From Chrysochromulina parva (lineage: Eukaryota; Haptophyta; Prymnesiales; Chrysochromulinaceae): a DNA stretch of 16,690 nucleotides. Of this stretch, positions 15,038 to 16,690 are shown in pieces (position 1 is the stretch's first letter; every line of letters begins with the position of its first letter). The position numbers and the translations under genes are program-made. Location: assembly GCA_002887195.1 (NCBI GenBank), contig PJAB01001167.1, positions 1 through 16,690 on the forward strand, read 5' to 3'. The notes below the pieces were generated by a model. That model ran no database searches. It was not told the DNA's origin and worked only from the letters and a program-made list of their open reading frames with translations.

Positions 15038-16690
15038 AATTGAGACCTCTCGAGCGGCGGCTGCCCGAGCGCGACGCTCCTCTTCAGCGTGAAGTGCTGC
15101 TCGACGGTCGCAATGGTCGCAATGGTGCACCTGACGTTCCCCGCCAATAGTGTGATCAGACAGATCGAGCTCCTTGAGCGTCTTGTTCTGTTTGAGAGCC
15201 TCGCAGATCGCCTTGGTGCCCTCCTCATCCAACTTGTTCCACGCCAGGGACAGCTTCGTCAGCGCGCCATTAACGCGCAAAGCGTCGGCAATCGCTGTGA
15301 TGCCATCTGCAGTGTAAGCTCCGTGTGAATCGCTATCGAGGCCGCACAGCTCGTTGTTTGAGAGGTCCAGCTGCAATACCATTCAAAGCAAGGCAATAGG
15401 GTTAGAGAACAGAAAAGGCTCATCTAGGCGGGTCAGAAAGCGAGCACCTGTGTCAAGGCGCCCATGACGGGTATGAGTCCTGCCACGACCATGCCTCCCT
15501 CGACGCCGACGCCCTTCCCATTCAGGTCCAGCTCCGTGAGCGAGTTGGCGCGCATCTCCTTGATCGGGATCTTGTTGAACATCTCGATCTTGAGGTTGCC
15601 GAGGACAGCGGCTGCGAGCTGCGCAGCGCCGTCGCCCGCGATGTTGTTGCGGCGGACGTCGACGCGTGTCAGCGCTCCTGTGACGCTCGTGCGGAGCGCC
15701 TGGGCGATCAGCTTGACACCAGCCGGGCCGATGTTCTCACCGGACGCGTCCATAGACCTGATCTTGCTGTCCTTGTTGCCGCAGATGGCTGCAAAGATGG
15801 CGCCCCAGCCCTCATCCCCGAGCTGGTTGCCCCCGAGGTCGACGGACGTCAATGCGCCTGTGACGGCCACCATGGCGGCCACAGACTTTGCTCCCACTGG
15901 ACCGATGCTGTTGAATCCCATGTTGAGCGACGCAAGCTTGGTCTCCTTGTTGCTCTGGATGGCCTCGCAGACTGCGCTTACGCCCTCATCGTTGAGGTCG
16001 TTGCAGGACAAATCCAGGGCCGTCAGCCCGCCATTGACGCGCAAGGCGCCAGCTATGGCTTGTACTCCTTCTGGATCAGCGACATATTTAGTCTGTTCAT
16101 CCCCATTGCTGTCGTAGCCATCATCTTCATAATGCCCGCCAATTGTGTTTGTTGAGAGATCGAGCTGCGAGGCCGAGGGCGCACACACTTGGCTCAGTGT
16201 TGGGAGCCTGAGCAAGCTCAAGAGAGTTCATGGGCTGAAGTCCATACCGTCGTCAGCGCGCCTGTGACGGCCACCATGGCTGCCACTGACTTTGCTCCCA
16301 CTGAACCGATGCGGTTCTCGCCCATGTTGAGCGATGCGAGCTTCGTCTCCTTGTTGCTCTGGATGGCCTCGCAGACTGCGCTTGCGCCCTCATCCTCGAG
16401 GTCGTTGGACCACAAATCCAGGGCCGTCAGCCCGCCCATGACAGGCACGAGGTGCGCAAGAAGCATGCCACCCTCGACGCCGATATTTCTCACTTGCAGG
16501 TCGAGCTCAGAGACGGAGTCGTCGCGCATCATCTGCACCGGTATGCCGCGAATCTCGCCAGAGCCGAAGAAGGCGACAGCTGCAAGCAGTAGCTCGAGCG
16601 GCGGCTCGCCCTCTCCCTCGATGCAGCTGAGGAGAGCGGTTTTGGCAGGGCCTCCAAGGAACGGCCTCTCGTCCTCGTCCTCGTCCTCGT
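14750..16690 (-). CDS. Leucine-rich-repeat protein (ribonuclease-inhibitor type) with Cys-rich tail (5' end outside window)
   Basis: Three exons read on the minus strand: 16690-16248 (open at the edge), 16164-15448 and 15370-14750 (TAG). They are joined by introns of 83 nt (16247-16165, ACG|GTATGG..CGCAG|CTC) and 77 nt (15447-15371, CAG|GTGCTC..TTGCAG|CTG), both phase 0; 592 residues are visible. The repeats follow the roughly 28-residue RNI/RanGAP pattern, for example LTALDLSCNDLNDEGVSAVC and LASLNMGFNSIGPVGAKSV. After the last LRR come a short charged helix (EEERRARAAAA), then KHFRGPCADYCKPLAPCCC and FGCVPTDRNYFLPACLHMAL, and a possible short hydrophobic segment (LCLGTLLSNLFVCCF). The visible N-terminal end is acidic (DEDE). 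LRRs of this class bind proteins; partner and location are unknown. The Cys tail is unassigned. Confidence 0.85.

Overview
The window looks like nuclear DNA from a GC-rich eukaryotic alga. A haptophyte of the Emiliania/Chrysochromulina type is my best guess and a dinoflagellate is the main alternative. The reasons are spliceosomal introns (including GC-AG ones), secreted mosaic proteins with SPPPP-type linkers and DGGPGAE-type cysteine modules, and a leucine-rich-repeat (LRR) gene of ribonuclease-inhibitor type. There are no bacterial signals. The organism call is inference from protein style; no search was run.

Layout. (1) Positions 1-5628, minus strand: one uninterrupted reading frame of 1,876 codons that runs off the left edge. 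It encodes a secreted or surface mosaic protein: signal peptide, six small cysteine modules, one CUB-like domain, two Pro/Ser-rich linkers, 14 Ca-binding FG-GAP/VCBS blades, and TNFR/GCC2-GCC3-like cysteine repeats. (2) 5629-6374: divergent intergenic region. (3) 6375-13019, plus strand: a complete but very divergent exportin-1 (CRM1/XPO1) gene. I rebuilt it as 15 exons and 1,220 residues by matching each piece to the known order of XPO1 segments. (4) 13020-14117: non-coding as far as I can see, with one 77-bp tandem duplication. (5) 14118-15037: a roughly 406-bp duplicated block at 514-bp offset. One copy is the 3' end of the LRR gene; the other lies in a 128-codon orphan frame. (6) 14750-16690, minus strand: the 3' part of the LRR gene, three exons visible, running off the right edge.

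The most unusual feature is the intron set of the XPO1 gene. Nearly all its introns are minisatellites. In about ten of fourteen, the intron begins with a copy of the next exon's start, or ends with (or contains) a copy of the previous exon's end, so splice junctions sit inside direct repeats. Several introns share one 21-nt unit that reads like a complete 3' splice site: a CTGAT branch-point-like box, a pyrimidine run, then ATCAG. A separate 14-mer, GCTCACCACGGCGC, occurs nine times across exons and introns of this gene in more than one reading frame. The two neighbouring genes show none of this: the mosaic gene has no intron in 5.6 kb and the LRR gene has two plain introns of about 80 nt.

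The three genes have no evident shared pathway: one acts outside the cell, one at the nuclear pore, and one is an LRR protein of unknown role.
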